NCBI GenBank assembly: GCA_947561585.1
Contig: CANNZV010003164.1
Coordinates: 19,446 to 83,445 of the forward strand
Length of the DNA stretch: 64,000 nucleotides
Reading direction: 5' to 3'
Source: Caprella mutica
Taxonomy: Eukaryota; Arthropoda; Malacostraca; Amphipoda; Caprellidae
Shown: piece by piece, positions 36,985 to 46,909 of the stretch
Position numbering within the stretch: the stretch's first letter is position 1
How the letters are laid out: every line of letters begins with the position of its first letter
Position numbers and translations under genes: made by a program
Notes under the pieces: model-generated
Seen by the model: the letters and a program-made list of their open reading frames with translations, nothing else
What the model was told of the DNA's origin: nothing
Databases searched by the model: none

Positions 36985-37159
36985 ACACATACGATTTACG
37001 TATCCATTCTACCAGAGGATGCAATTTTAACAAATCAGTTTACTGTTAAATTATAATGACATACGATTTACGTATCCATTCTACCAGAGGATGCACTTTT
37101 AACAAATCATTTTACTGTCAAATTATAATGACATACTATTTACGTATCCATTCTACCAG
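36985..37159. repeat. 72-bp repeat that duplicates a 3' splice-site region
   Basis: Two full copies and one partial copy of a 72-bp unit containing TTTACGTATCCATTCTACCAG. The AG of this string falls at 37,014-37,015, 37,086-37,087 and 37,158-37,159. The third is directly joined to the membrane exon at 37,160; the first two are followed by AGGATGCA instead of exon. The upstream copies are thus decoy or ancestral acceptor sites. Confidence 0.85.
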
Positions 37160-37397
37160 ACATCGTAATATTGTTAACTCAATTGGGCTTCGTCGGGCTC
37201 CTGATCCTCGGCACGGTTTGGATGATATTCATTTTCGTCATTCCGTTCACTTACGAACCTCCTTTCGAGCATTACGAGAAATTCGAAGAGGAAGAAGAGC
37301 AAACCTATAAAACTGAAGCAACAACCAAAAGTCCTTACGCGACTGTACGTAGAAGATCTCGCGATTTAAAAAACTACATGACGACCTTCTCCAAAAG
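37160..37397 (+). CDS. Membrane-span exon 2a (gene 1)
   Basis: The acceptor is TTCTACCAG at 37,159 and the donor AAAAG|GTCTGT at 37,398; phase 1 in, phase 2 out, 78 codons. Residues 1-28 are one hydrophobic span (IVILLTQLGFVGLLILGTVW and on) ending FVIPFTYEPP. An acidic run (FEEEEEQ, residues 41-47) and a basic tail with RRRSRDLK follow. If the donor is not used, the frame runs six codons on to TAA at 37,411, which would give a short terminal exon. It cannot be joined in frame to the next exon (2b), which also needs phase 1. It is therefore a candidate alternative to 2b and 2c. No function is known. Confidence 0.6.
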
Positions 37398-37847
37398 GTC
37401 TGTCATCAGCTAAACCTGAAAAAGTTGACAACACTTTGACTGTTTTGCATTTACAATGTACCTCTTTGCCAAAATATAATAAATCACTATCTAAAACCTG
37501 TACGACCAAGAGAATCGTACTGAAGACAGAATACAAGGTAGAACGAGATATAATTAGGTTATATCAAAAATTCAGGTACAATCACAGTCAAAGTGTTTAG
37601 AGTATTTTGTATTGTAATGGGTAGTTTTTTTCATCTCAGGCGTATCGGTCTTTAATAATTTGTAAGAAATCCGTGATATTTGGTCTCGTATTCAGAATCA
37701 ACAAGTAGCTCTGAAATCTCGGTGTAGAGATGAGGATTCAGTAACATTTTCATTACTAAGTCATACGGATTATATGTTATATCCGTGCTAAATGACCAAA
37801 GTTACTTTGAAAGGTTTATATTTTCATACAATTGTATCCTTCTTAAG

Positions 37848-38016
37848 GTGAAACATTCGTACTGACGAGCCAGCAAACTATTCTTGCTGGCCTAAATGTC
37901 CTGGCGATAATATACGTTGGATACACTTTCCTTCTTCCACCCATCGTTACTACATTAAATAGCAGATCTCTTGATCTCAAGAGATCTATGGGTTCGTCCA
38001 TAGACGATCTGGTGAG
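37848..38016 (+). CDS. Membrane-span exon 2b (gene 1)
   Basis: The acceptor is TATCCTTCTTAAG at 37,847 and the donor GTGAG|GTAGGT at 38,017; phase 1 in, phase 2 out, 55 codons. The hydrophobic span is residues 8-30 (QQTILAGLNVLAIIYVGYTF then LLPP). After it comes NSRSLDLKRS, comparable to RSRDLK in 2a and GRSLQE in 2c. Used after 2a it would hit an immediate stop (G-TGA), so 2a and 2b are mutually exclusive by phase. Joined to the signal-peptide exon it stays in frame. Confidence 0.6.
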
Positions 38017-38125
38017 GTAGGTTTCTTTAGCGGACACTTTTTTGGAACGCCCGCGCGAAATAGGAATCCAAACTTTTGTGCATTTTGGAATTTGCTATAA
38101 AATACTCAGGTGCATTGTTCTTCAG

Positions 38126-38492
38126 GTCCATCAATATCGAACCGTCGATTTACAAAACCAAGAAGGAGAAAAGTCCACCAAATCACAAGAGGTGTCGCAC
38201 GTCACAGACACGCAAACAAAAAACTATACACAAAGGAAGATAAATCACCAATCGACAGATTATTCGGATCCTACGTTTTCAATTTGAATGAAGAAGAGGA
38301 GGTGACAGATAATGCAGCCCGTAGAACTCTGCCGTGGATTCAACTTGCAACCCTAGCCACCACCGTCATGGGCCTGAATACAATTTTCGCACAGTTAATC
38401 CTCGGTATTGACAAATCCCCCAATATTCCAATCCCGTTCCTGAATCCAAATGGGAGAAGTCTTCAAGAAGCTTCTTGGGATTTCGGTCGCAG
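38126..38492 (+). CDS. Membrane-span exon 2c (gene 1)
   Basis: The acceptor is ATTGTTCTTCAG at 38,125 and the donor CGCAG|GTAATT at 38,493; phase 1 in, phase 2 out, 121 codons. The first 40 residues are strongly basic (RRFTKPRRRKVHQ...). An acidic patch NLNEEEEV follows (residues 52-59), then a hydrophobic span at about 68-93. The exon ends with a Pro-rich turn and PFLNPNGRSLQEASW. The PF-NP-GR-LQE string recurs in exon 2d (PFNPVGRELQEGS), which is the clearest membrane-exon homology. A second frame is also open over the basic 5' part, so the start is less certain; a weak alternative acceptor lies at 38,260. Confidence 0.65.
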
Positions 38493-39019
38493 GTAATTTG
38501 ACTTCACACTAGTTAGACATAGGTGCAGCGAATTCGAACAGGCTTTCGAATCCGCTCTGCTTATATTCAACTCGGTTAATTCATATGATAACGGGTGGTT
38601 GTTGCTCTTCTTCGACTGAATCTGTATCGATCAATGCACCCTTTCAAGTTAATTTGAAAAACAAAAAAACGGTAAATTTATCATTGGATATAATCTGAAT
38701 ACCGTCCTAAATTATTCGTTATGATAAATGGTAATATAATAAATTCGAAAATTTTAATATTCTAACAAAATCTGTAATTGTTTTTGTCGAATCAAGAAAA
38801 CCATAACTATAAATTCAATCAAGATATTGAAATTTAGCTTAAAAAGCACAATTTCATTCAGATTTCGATATTCAATTCCAAATCGTTAACCTTTTCTTCT
38901 TGATAATATCTTCACACTGAAGGAAATAAACTTCTCCTTATTTTTTTCGCATTGAAAGCAATCTTCCGTTAGTTATTCTTCTATTGGAAATATCTTTTTT
39001 ACTTCTCTCGCCGAATCAG

Positions 39020-39358
39020 TTTCCTCTCAAGTGTCCAACAGATATTCGATGAGAACTTAAAGATCAATACGCCTGAGTTTTTAGCAGAGCAAATTATAGA
39101 ATGCTACAGAGTTCATTACAAAACAAAATATCAAATATAACAAATTGAAATACATGAAACACAGAAAATCGATTTACCGGGAATTGATATTGATGATGTT
39201 CTTTCTATTTCCGCAAAATACAGCCTGGATCTGTTTGAGGATAATATGCAAGACTCTACCTTGAGTGAAATCAATTTCTGCACTTCTAGAAGACTCTGTG
39301 AAATGAGACAGCTTGTAACTTACATAACTCCAGTAGATTCCCTAATAAGAAAATATGG
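39020..39358 (+). CDS. Cys-pair exon B1 (gene 1), interrupted by an in-frame TAA
   Basis: The acceptor is ACTTCTCTCGCCGAATCAG at 39,019 and the donor TATGG|GTAAGA at 39,359; phase 2 in and out, as in B2 and B3. The frame opens with Ser-Phe as in B2 and ends ...INFCTSRRLCEMRQLVTYI, the C-x5-C-[ED]-x-R signature of the family. A TAA at 39,138-39,140 interrupts an otherwise open frame. A short internal intron (GT at 39,111, AG at 39,163-39,164) would remove it and keep the frame. Otherwise this is a disabled exon, or the true exon starts later. It is longer (113 codons) than B2 (42) and B3 (44), which favours an unrecognised intron or a later start. Confidence 0.5.
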
Positions 39359-39600
39359 GTAAGAAAAGAATCAATGTTAAAATGTGATAGCAAAGAACAA
39401 TTGAGAAATTATTAAAGTAGGTTTTTGAAATCCTGAATTGAACGCGTGTGCAGTATATCGGACATAACACATTGACTACGGTATTATTTAAATAGATATC
39501 ACTTGGTTTACTCCTTCAAATAATTTTAAGGTACTTGACGTACAATTGATGAAATTTCAATGAGTTTATCATTACTAATTAGTGTCTTTTTGAAGTTAGA

Positions 39601-40195
39601 GTCGCTAGTAGAAGTTGGTATGGACACTGTATCACCTTCTGTGTACCATTGGTGTCATTTTGACGTCACAGTCGCTAGTAGAAGTAGGTATGGACACTGT
39701 ATCACCTTCTGTGTACCATTGGTGTCATTTTGATGTCAAAGTCGCTAGTAGAAGTAGGTATGGACACTGTATCACCTTCTGTGTACCATTGATGTCATTT
39801 TGACGTCACTGTCACTAGTAGAAGTAGGTATGGACACTGTATCACCTTCTGGTTACCATTGGTATCATTTTGACGTCACAGTCGCTAGTAGAAGTAGGTA
39901 TGGACACTGTATCACCTTCTGTGTACCATTGATGTCATTTTGACGTCACTGTCACTAGTAGAAGTAGGTATGGACACTGTATCACCTTCTGGTTACCATT
40001 GATGTCATTTTGACGTCACTGTCGCTAGTAGAAGTAGGTATGGACACTGTATCACCTTCTGGTTACCATTGGTATCATTTTGACGTCACAGTCGCTAGTG
40101 GGAGTAGGTATGGACACTGTAACACCTTCTGTGTACCATTGGTGTCATTTTGACGTCACAGTCGCTAGTGGGAGTAGGTATAGACACTGAATCAT
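39601..40195. repeat. 70-bp minisatellite in the B1-C1 intron
   Basis: About 8.5 copies of a 70-bp unit beginning GTCGCTAGTAGAAGTAGGTA; starts fall at 39,601, 39,671, 39,741, 39,811 and so on. Variants of TGACGTCACA and GTGTACCATTGGTGTCATTT define units. It ends about 220 bp before the C1 acceptor. Confidence 0.95.
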
Positions 40196-40418
40196 TTAGT
40201 CAGCAAACCGAAGTCAATGTGTTATGAAGATCTAGAATAACGGATAACAAATCCGTTACTGCGTCGTTTTTTCAATCCATTAAACATACAGTAACCAAGT
40301 TAATGATAGACGTAGCGGATTCACAGGCCTTACAGGTCTACCGACTCTCCTGCGCCTATTTTAACTTGGAATGACTATTTGGAGACATGTATTACATTGT
40401 ATTCTTATATTTCCGCAG

Positions 40419-40623
40419 AATGCGGGTGCCCGGACTGAGGCACCAGTACCAGCGGGCTTTAGATTCCGGATCTTCGGGTGAAGATTGCCGAAACCTCGGA
40501 AAAGATAGTACCAAATCCTACTCTAAAGATAACGTGAAGGAATGTGAAAATGCGACACTTGATTTGCTGATACACGCAGCCAGTTATTTCTCAGGGGCTA
40601 ATGAAATTGTGCACGAAAATTAA
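40419..40623 (+). CDS. Terminal exon C1 (gene 1)
   Basis: The acceptor is ATATTTCCGCAG at 40,418, phase 2 in (GG from B1 plus A gives Gly). Sixty-eight codons to TAA at 40,621. It contains HQYQRALDSGSSGEDC, which aligns with KKYEESLKDGKSLHSC in C2 and FLYSEAAFRGASGGAC in C3. The shared pattern is Y-x2-[AS]-x3-G-x-S-x3-C. A second Cys follows 18 residues later (KECENA), a wider spacing than in C2 (C-x6-C) or C3 (C-x4-C). The tail is about 25 residues longer than C2/C3. An AATAAA at 40,894 could end the transcript. Confidence 0.7.
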
Positions 40624-41366
40624 AGGATAATTTGAGTTGACACTTGTGGAATTTGAAAAAAACATTGATTTTTTTACGAATTAATTAATGGAAAATGGTA
40701 GATAATAATGAAATATTTTTTCAATATACAACTTTTTAAAACAATTAATTAACTAGCATTATCTGTCTTGTTTAATGCATTATAATTTGATATTACTATT
40801 TGAACTGGAATTATTTTGAACAATTAACCCTGAAATATTGTTATGTAACTTAAGATTGTTATTTATTTTTTATGGATATTATATATTTTATGAAATAAAT
40901 TTATATATTTATTAAATTGAAGTTATTATTATAATATTGAGATTGAAATTCAAAATCTGATTAAAATTGAGAAGTATATTAAAGTAAATAAATTGAAAAA
41001 TAGTCGATTTATACAATCAAAAATGAGCGAATAGGACCAAAAATATGAACAAAATAATTCGACTAACATGACCAAAAACATCATCAAAGTATTAGTTCCA
41101 ATAAGTTTCCTGGAGAACAAAACATCTAGATGAAAAATAGAAGATGACTTTCTATAGAGACTCCATAAGTTAGATTCAGAAGAAGAGGTTTTGACACATG
41201 TTGTGTGGATTCGAATACTACAAAAACATGCTGGTATGATAAATTCCGTGTTCACATTTTTAGTAATGTGAAAAAAAATACTCGATTAAACATTTTAACT
41301 TTATTTTAATTCGTATCCATGTTACCTGCAGGTATCATGGATACGAATTATAATAACGAATAATGA
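40624..41366. other. 3' region and spacer with a GTATCATGGATAC hairpin
   Basis: AT-rich 3' flank of gene 1. A minus-strand open frame at 40,950-41,255 (101 residues) is AT-driven and hydrophobic, with no paralog or splice support. At 41,308-41,349 a perfect-looking hairpin, AATTCGTATCCATGTTACC - TG - CAGGTATCATGGATACGAATT in outline, repeats the centre of the foldback elements. Confidence 0.55.
40894..40899 (+). terminator. Polyadenylation signal candidate, gene 1
   Basis: AATAAA about 270 bp after the C1 stop codon, in AT-rich sequence. Position fits a 3' UTR; AT-richness makes chance matches common. Confidence 0.4.
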
Positions 41367-42042
41367 CATTCATACAATATATATTCACAGTCAATACAAA
41401 TAATATTACACTAGGGATGAACTCTTACGGTGAAGAACATTCATACAATATCTATTTACAGTCAATACAAATAATATTCCACTAGGGATGAACTCTTACG
41501 GTGAAGAACATTCATACAATATCTATTTACAGTCAATACAAATAATATTCCACTAGGGATGAACTCTTATGGTGAAGAACATTCATACAATATCTATTTA
41601 CAGTCAATAAAAAATAATATTCCACTAGGGATGAACTCTTACGGTGAAGAACATTCATACGATATCTATTTACAGTCAATACAAATAATATTCCACTAGG
41701 CATGAACTCTTACGGTGAAGAACATTCATACGATATCTATTTACAGTCAATACAAATAATATTCCACTAGGCATGAACTCTTACGGTGAAGAACATTCAT
41801 ACAATATCTATTTACAGTCAATACAAATAATATTACACTAGGGATGAACTCTTACGGTGAAGAACATTCATACAATATCTATTTACAGTCAATACAAATA
41901 ATATTACACTAGGGATGAACTCTTACGGTGAAGAACATTCATACAATATCTATTTACAGTCAATACAAATAATATTACACTAGGGATGAACTCTTACGGT
42001 GAAGAACATTCATACAATATCTATTTACAGTCAATACAAATT
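41367..42042. repeat. 71-bp satellite, first array (about 9.5 units)
   Basis: The unit includes TGAAGAACATTCATACAATA, TCTATTTACAGTCAATACAA and ATAATATTCCACTAGGGATG. It is the reverse complement of the unit in the larger array at 46,910-50,552, so the two arrays face each other across exons 2d, B2 and C2. Confidence 0.95.
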
Positions 42043-43484
42043 ATTTAAATGTTTATAGAATATCCAAAATGATAAAATGATTAGTTAGTTGATATAAAAA
42101 GATTAAATGTTGCAATACACTTTAATCGACGGATATTTAAAATATAAATAATGTTATTTCAATGAATTTCTTTCTATTTAAAATAACAGGAAAAAGTATA
42201 TATGAATTAAGTGCTACAAATACACTGAATATATATCTAATGTATATGTTAACCATCAAATGAGATAAAAATGATATAAAAATGAGATTGCTTTGTAACT
42301 GTTGTCAATAATTCTTTATCGTTATGGGATTTGGGTGGGAATTATGAGGTAATTATGTGGGATTTATGGCTTGGAATTGAGGAACATTATGATGAAGATA
42401 CAAAGGAACTTTTCATCCAAAAGCATTATTTTATCTTACATTTTTTGGATGGAAAACTCTCCTACACATCGCATTTAAATTTATATTAAATTTGAAATCT
42501 CGAATATAGGCAAACATATACATGTATATATATACAAATATTGTATGTATATATTATCGTATTTTGAACGCATATAGACGAGCTTCAATCGGCAGGGATT
42601 CGAAATCTCGAGTTTCAGATAAACAGACGGATTCGGTTTCGAGACATCTTGAAGTGAGTTTCAGACACTGCAATAACATAATTGACTCTGGTACATATCT
42701 GTACCAACATGCATGTTTGCCTTGATAATTCAAATTTAAAGGGAAATGATAATAATTTAGCAGAAATAAAATCTTAAATTTGATTTTCGGAACATCTGTC
42801 AGAAAATTCACTTATTCCAATATTCAAAAATCCCAATTTTATAAATTTCCATTTTTCAATATTTCAATTTTCAAAAACCTACTTTTCAAAAATCCCAATT
42901 TTCAAAACCTTTAATTTTCAAAAACCTAGTTTTCAAACACCTACTTTTCAAAAATCCCAATTTTAAAAATCCCAATTTTCAAAAACCTAATTTTCAAAAA
43001 TCAAAATTCTCAAAATCCTAATTCCCAGAAAACAAAATCACAATCCCAATTTTCAAAATTCTATTAGATTTTGTCTTATTCTAATCCAAACTAAACCATC
43101 ACCTCTTCCATCAAATGCCAATTAATATTATAATTGATAGACTGAATAAACATTGTTCAATTGAATGTTCAAACATAGGATTCCAGTTGGATTCGAGAGA
43201 TCTGAAGAGTAATTCCCAATATATATTGGAATGGTAGAATGAACATCTATTGCTAAATCTAACCTGATCTTATTTGATGCATGTATCTACCTTTATATTG
43301 GAAAGAAAAAAACATTAGGGTCCTATATGGAACTTTTCGGTAACGTTAAGTACTGAGGAATTAAAGAGAAGGTTATGGTGGGGCCATAGAAGATTATAGT
43401 GGGGGTTTGTTAAAAAAACGAATTCTCATGATGTATTATTTTATAATAATGTTAGTTAATAAACTGGAAATACCTACATATGGA
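42043..43484. other. AT-rich upstream region of gene 2, with a short candidate exon
   Basis: No clear gene. At 42,596-42,653 a 58-base stretch lies between CAATCGGCAG and a strong GTGAGT donor. Two frames are open across it: one would be phase 1 to 2, the other phase 2 to 0. Positions 42,810-43,060 are a degenerate repeat of TTTTCAAAAATCCCAA pieces, and one dispersed motif, GGTTATGGTGGGGCCATAGA, lies at 43,371. No signal-peptide exon for gene 2 was found. Confidence 0.4.
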
Positions 43485-43688
43485 GATCCTACAATATCCT
43501 ACTCCTGTCTATGACATCCTACCTCAAACTACGGCATCCTACCTCAAACTACGGCATCCTACCTCAAACTACGGCATCCTACCTCAACCTACGGCATCCT
43601 ATCTCTACCTATGGCATCCTACCATATCCTACGACACCATACCTCTATCTACAATATCCTACAACCAGTCATTCCGATCCTACCTCTA
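43485..43688. repeat. 20-bp minisatellite just upstream of exon 2d
   Basis: About ten increasingly degenerate copies of GGCATCCTACCTCAAACTAC. It ends about 40 bp before the 3' splice site of exon 2d. Two open frames across it are repeat artefacts. Confidence 0.85.
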
Positions 43689-43724
43689 TTTTCTAATACT
43701 GATGGTTGTATTGACTTCTCTCAG

Positions 43725-43932
43725 TTGAACTTGATGAAGACGATATTTACTTCAACTCGAGACTGACAGAGGGCGCTTTGGCTCTGGCTTTCATCTACTT
43801 CACCTACAACCTGATTCGACCACAGACTATTCCATTCAATCCTGTAGGAAGGGAGCTACAAGAGGGATCCTATGAAGGAATGAAGGACTCTCAAAAGGCG
43901 TCTTCTGAATTCGTTACCTATTTGATAGACAG
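43725..43932 (+). CDS. Membrane-span exon 2d (gene 2)
   Basis: The acceptor is TTGACTTCTCTCAG at 43,724 and the donor GACAG|GTGAGA at 43,933; phase 1 in, phase 2 out, 68 codons. An acidic start (ELDEDDIYF) leads into a moderately hydrophobic span at residues 15-29 (GALALAFIYFTYNLI). The Pro-rich turn with PFNPVGRELQEGS that follows matches exon 2c. The tail is hydrophilic, ending TYLIDR. It joins in frame to B2. No signal-peptide exon is seen for this gene. Either exon 1 at 35.8 kb is shared, or a short first exon was missed, or the span acts as a signal anchor. Confidence 0.7.
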
Positions 43933-43956
43933 GTGAGAATAGGTTGTTTTGCGTAT

Positions 43957-44236
43957 GCGGACGTTTCGTAGAAAAAGATTTCGTCAACAGGGTATTTCGT
44001 CGGATTGACAAGACGTTTCGTCGATTTTGATGACAAGACGTTTTATTGTATCCACTAGTTTGATGTACTGCACACTCCATGTTATTTAATAACCTGACAG
44101 GGACATTTGGAGGCTGGTACGGCCCCCGATACACATATGTTAGAGTGTAATAATATCCCCTTTACTATAATTCGTCGACGAAACATCTTGTTGACGAAAC
44201 ATCTGTCGACGAAATGACTTTCGACGAAACGTCTGG
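43957..44236. mobile_element. Foldback element with CGACGAAAC subrepeats
   Basis: Lies in the 2d-B2 intron. The left side reads GGACGTTTCGTAGAAAAAGA with repeated TTTCGTC; the right side has repeated GTCGACGAAAC ending CGACGAAACGTCTGGC. The ends are therefore inverted and internally repetitive. Its centre (about 44,047-44,135) is a fragment of the dispersed repeat found at 55.2 and 57.4 kb (CACTAGTTTGATGTACTGCA, TAATAACCTGACAGGG). Minus-strand open frames here are by-products. Confidence 0.6.
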
Positions 44237-44560
44237 CAACCATTATATTGAATTCTTTGAGCTGAGTATCTATATTAATGGATATAGGAATCCTGATAGA
44301 TGATGAAATCGACAAAGAATGTTTACGCGTTGAAGAGCTGCCACTTGACTCACGCCTTTCTCTATTCTCAGACCTATTTTTTTAACATGACCTGATAAGT
44401 TCCAATTCAACATCAAAGTCAAGAGTAAATATAAATATGGATACTGTATCAATGAACAGGAATGGTTTATTAAAACTATAATGAAATTGAATACTTATCT
44501 TTAAAGTCTGAGAATAGATTGTAGATAATTTGTTCATATATTTAAAATTAGTTAAATACA

Positions 44561-45419
44561 CAATAGCCTATATGACACAGTAGCTGCTATGACACAGTAG
44601 CCGATATGACACAGTAGCTGATATGACACAGTAGCCGATATGACACAGTAGCTGATATGACACAGTAGCCTATATGACACATTAGCCTATATGACACAGT
44701 AGCTGATATGACACAGTAGCTGCTATGACACAGTAGCCGATATGACACATTAGCCTATATGACACAGTAGCCTATATGACACAGTAGCTGATATGACACA
44801 GTAGCTGATATGACACAGTAGCCTATATGACACAGTAGCCGATATGACACATTAGCCGATATGACACAGTAGCCGATATGACACAGTAGCCGATATGACA
44901 CAGTAGCCGATATGACACAGTTGCCTATATGACACAGTAGCCGATATGACACAGTAGCCGATATGACACAGTTGCCTATATGACACAATTGCCTATATGA
45001 CACAGTAGCCGATATGACACAGTAGCCAATATGACACAGTAGCCGATATGTCTCAGTAGCCGATATGACACAGTAGTCGATATGACACAGTAGGCGATAT
45101 GACACAGTAGCCGATATGACACAGTGGCAGATATGACACAGTAGCCGATATGACACAGTAGCCGATATGACACAGTAGCCAATATGACACAGTAGCCGAT
45201 ATGACACAGTAGCCGATATGACACAGTAGCCGATATGACACAGTAGCCGATATGACACAGTAGCCGATATGACACAGTAGCCGATATGACACAGTAGCCG
45301 ATATGACACAGTAGCCGATATGACACAGTAGCCGATATGACACAGTAGCCAATATGACACAGTAGCCGATATGACACAGTAGCCGATATGACACAGTAGC
45401 CAATATGACACAGTAGCCG
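44561..45419. repeat. 17-bp minisatellite in the 2d-B2 intron (about 50 units)
   Basis: Unit GCCGATATGACACAGTA with variants GCTGATATG, GCCTATATG and CATTAGCC. The block of GCCGATATG copies at 45,100-45,345 is the most uniform. It ends 33 bp before the B2 acceptor AG. Minus-strand open frames of up to 251 residues arise because 17 copies shift frame without creating stops; they are not genes. Confidence 0.97.
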
Positions 45420-45452
45420 TACTAAAGGTGTTCACATCGTAATTGCCCTCAG

Positions 45453-45581
45453 TTTCGAGCCAGTGGAGAGGACTCTCTCTTACATGGAAGTAGCTCCTGA
45501 ATGTCACCACAGAGCAGTTTGTGAAGCCAGGGCCATAGTTGCCAGGCTACCCTATGGGAATGACTTGGCGGAACAACATGG
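45453..45581 (+). CDS. Cys-pair exon B2 (gene 2)
   Basis: The acceptor is GTAATTGCCCTCAG at 45,452 and the donor CATGG|GTATGT at 45,582; phase 2 in and out, 42 codons. The product reads FEPVERTLSYMEVAPECHHR then AVCEARAIVARLPYGNDLAE. Against B3 it shares P-V-[ED], an aliphatic/Met patch, EC-x5-C-[ED]AR, VA-x2-PY-x-ND. This pair is the strongest paralogy evidence in the window. Two conserved cysteines suggest a disulfide or metal-binding pair in a small domain after the membrane span. The last codon is Gly, split across the junction, as in B1. Confidence 0.8.
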
Positions 45582-45698
45582 GTATGTTAATATGAAAACA
45601 ATAGACCCCCGGGGCGAATCATACCTGTCCTTTCTCGATAGTCTCACATATTCGAATTATTCTACGCGTGGTTCTTGAGTTGGTCTTCCTTCTTTCAG

Positions 45699-45831
45699 AT
45701 GGTTATTCGGTAGCGCCAAAAAATACGAAGAGTCCCTAAAAGACGGAAAATCTCTTCACAGTTGCTCCAAGAAGTACTCCGCGTGCTCTTCAACTTTCCT
45801 ATCCAGTCTCTACAGCGTTCTGAATGAATAA
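45699..45831 (+). CDS. Terminal exon C2 (gene 2)
   Basis: The acceptor is TCTTCCTTCTTTCAG at 45,698; phase 2 in, 44 codons to TAA at 45,829. It begins WLFGSAKKYEESLKDGKSLH then SCSKKYSACSS. This shows the family pattern Y-x2-[AS]-x3-G-x-S-x3-C followed by C-x6-C. With B2 the domain has four cysteines. The intron before it is short (117 bp). An AATAAA lies at 46,174. Confidence 0.8.
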
Positions 45832-46173
45832 TTAGGTCATAATTAGAGTACTAATTATGCACATGAGCTTTGTTCTCATGCTCACGATTTCATGCTAATT
45901 ACATAGAAATTGTGGGTGAAAGAGAACAGTAGAGACACATGATTTCCTCAACTTATTCCAATTGTTATTTATTTATTCTATTTATTTATTCTGTATGTTA
46001 ATTATTTGTTGTTTATCTAATAGAAAATGAGAAATATATATCTACAAGAAAACAGAGTTTCAATTGGCTTAAGAAAATATATATATATTTATCTTTTATA
46101 TATATTTTTTTCGAATACATAACAACATATTCAAATATTCATACTAATTCTATAAATGTCATCCATTATGAAA

Positions 46174-46179
46174 AATAAA
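46174..46179 (+). terminator. Polyadenylation signal candidate, gene 2
   Basis: AATAAA about 340 bp after the C2 stop, following the AT-rich 3' flank. It is reasonable for a 3' UTR but unproven. Confidence 0.35.
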
Positions 46180-46389
46180 TACGGACCAAGTGTTGATTGC
46201 TAAGATGCACCAATATTAACATTACTATAATGTACAGTTTACACGTGTCGTCAAAAATGACTATTTTTACCATATCAATTTTATGTTCACTGATGGCAGT
46301 TCAATTTATGTACTAATTATTATCCCTGACCTCGATTTTACTCCAATATTTAAAACTGAATAAAATAAAATTTAATTTAGTTATTGAAA

Positions 46390-46530
46390 CCATTTATTGA
46401 ACTGATATCAGAATAATATGGTGTGACGGACAGACAGACACAAACCATTCATTGAACTGATATCAGAATAATTTAGTGTGACGGACAGACAGAGACAAAC
46501 TATTCATTGAACTGATATCAGAATAATTTC
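46390..46530. repeat. 55-bp repeat (about 2.5 copies)
   Basis: Units contain CATTGAACTGATATCAGAAT and GTGTGACGGACAGACAGA. A degenerate GTGTGACAGACAGAAG follows near 46,577. It lies in the spacer downstream of gene 2. Confidence 0.85.
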
Positions 46531-46909
46531 CTATCCATGCTATCAGCTGCTTACCAAGCGTATTATTAGGTTTTTAGTGTGACAGACAGAAGCAGCTCTT
46601 TTTACAGTGATTATTGGGTGAAAACCTGTTCTTATTAACCAGTAGGTCTACACTGCGGAATGTACAAGATGAACTCTTTAATTCACTGTACATCTCAGTG
46701 TTTTCTCTATTAGATAATCCAGGCAGTTCTAGGTACACACGGTGACCTGAATAAATTACCAAGACAAAAAAGCGGTCACACAAATATCCTCTGCAACAGA
46801 CTTGTGGCTAATAAACCGGACACATTTAGGAGATTTGAAAGACCAACACGGATGATTTCGTTACTAACTTTCGATAATATAAACACACGTGTTAATAATT
46901 GTAAGGCCT

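Noticed and set aside
40950..41255. 101-residue minus-strand hydrophobic frame
   Set aside because: AT-rich composition gives Phe/Leu/Ile codons by chance; no signal, splice site or related frame elsewhere.
44755..45510. 251-residue minus-strand frame rich in Cys-His-Ile-Gly-Tyr
   Set aside because: It is the 17-bp minisatellite read through; the plus-strand exon B2 overlaps its start and has splice sites and paralogs.
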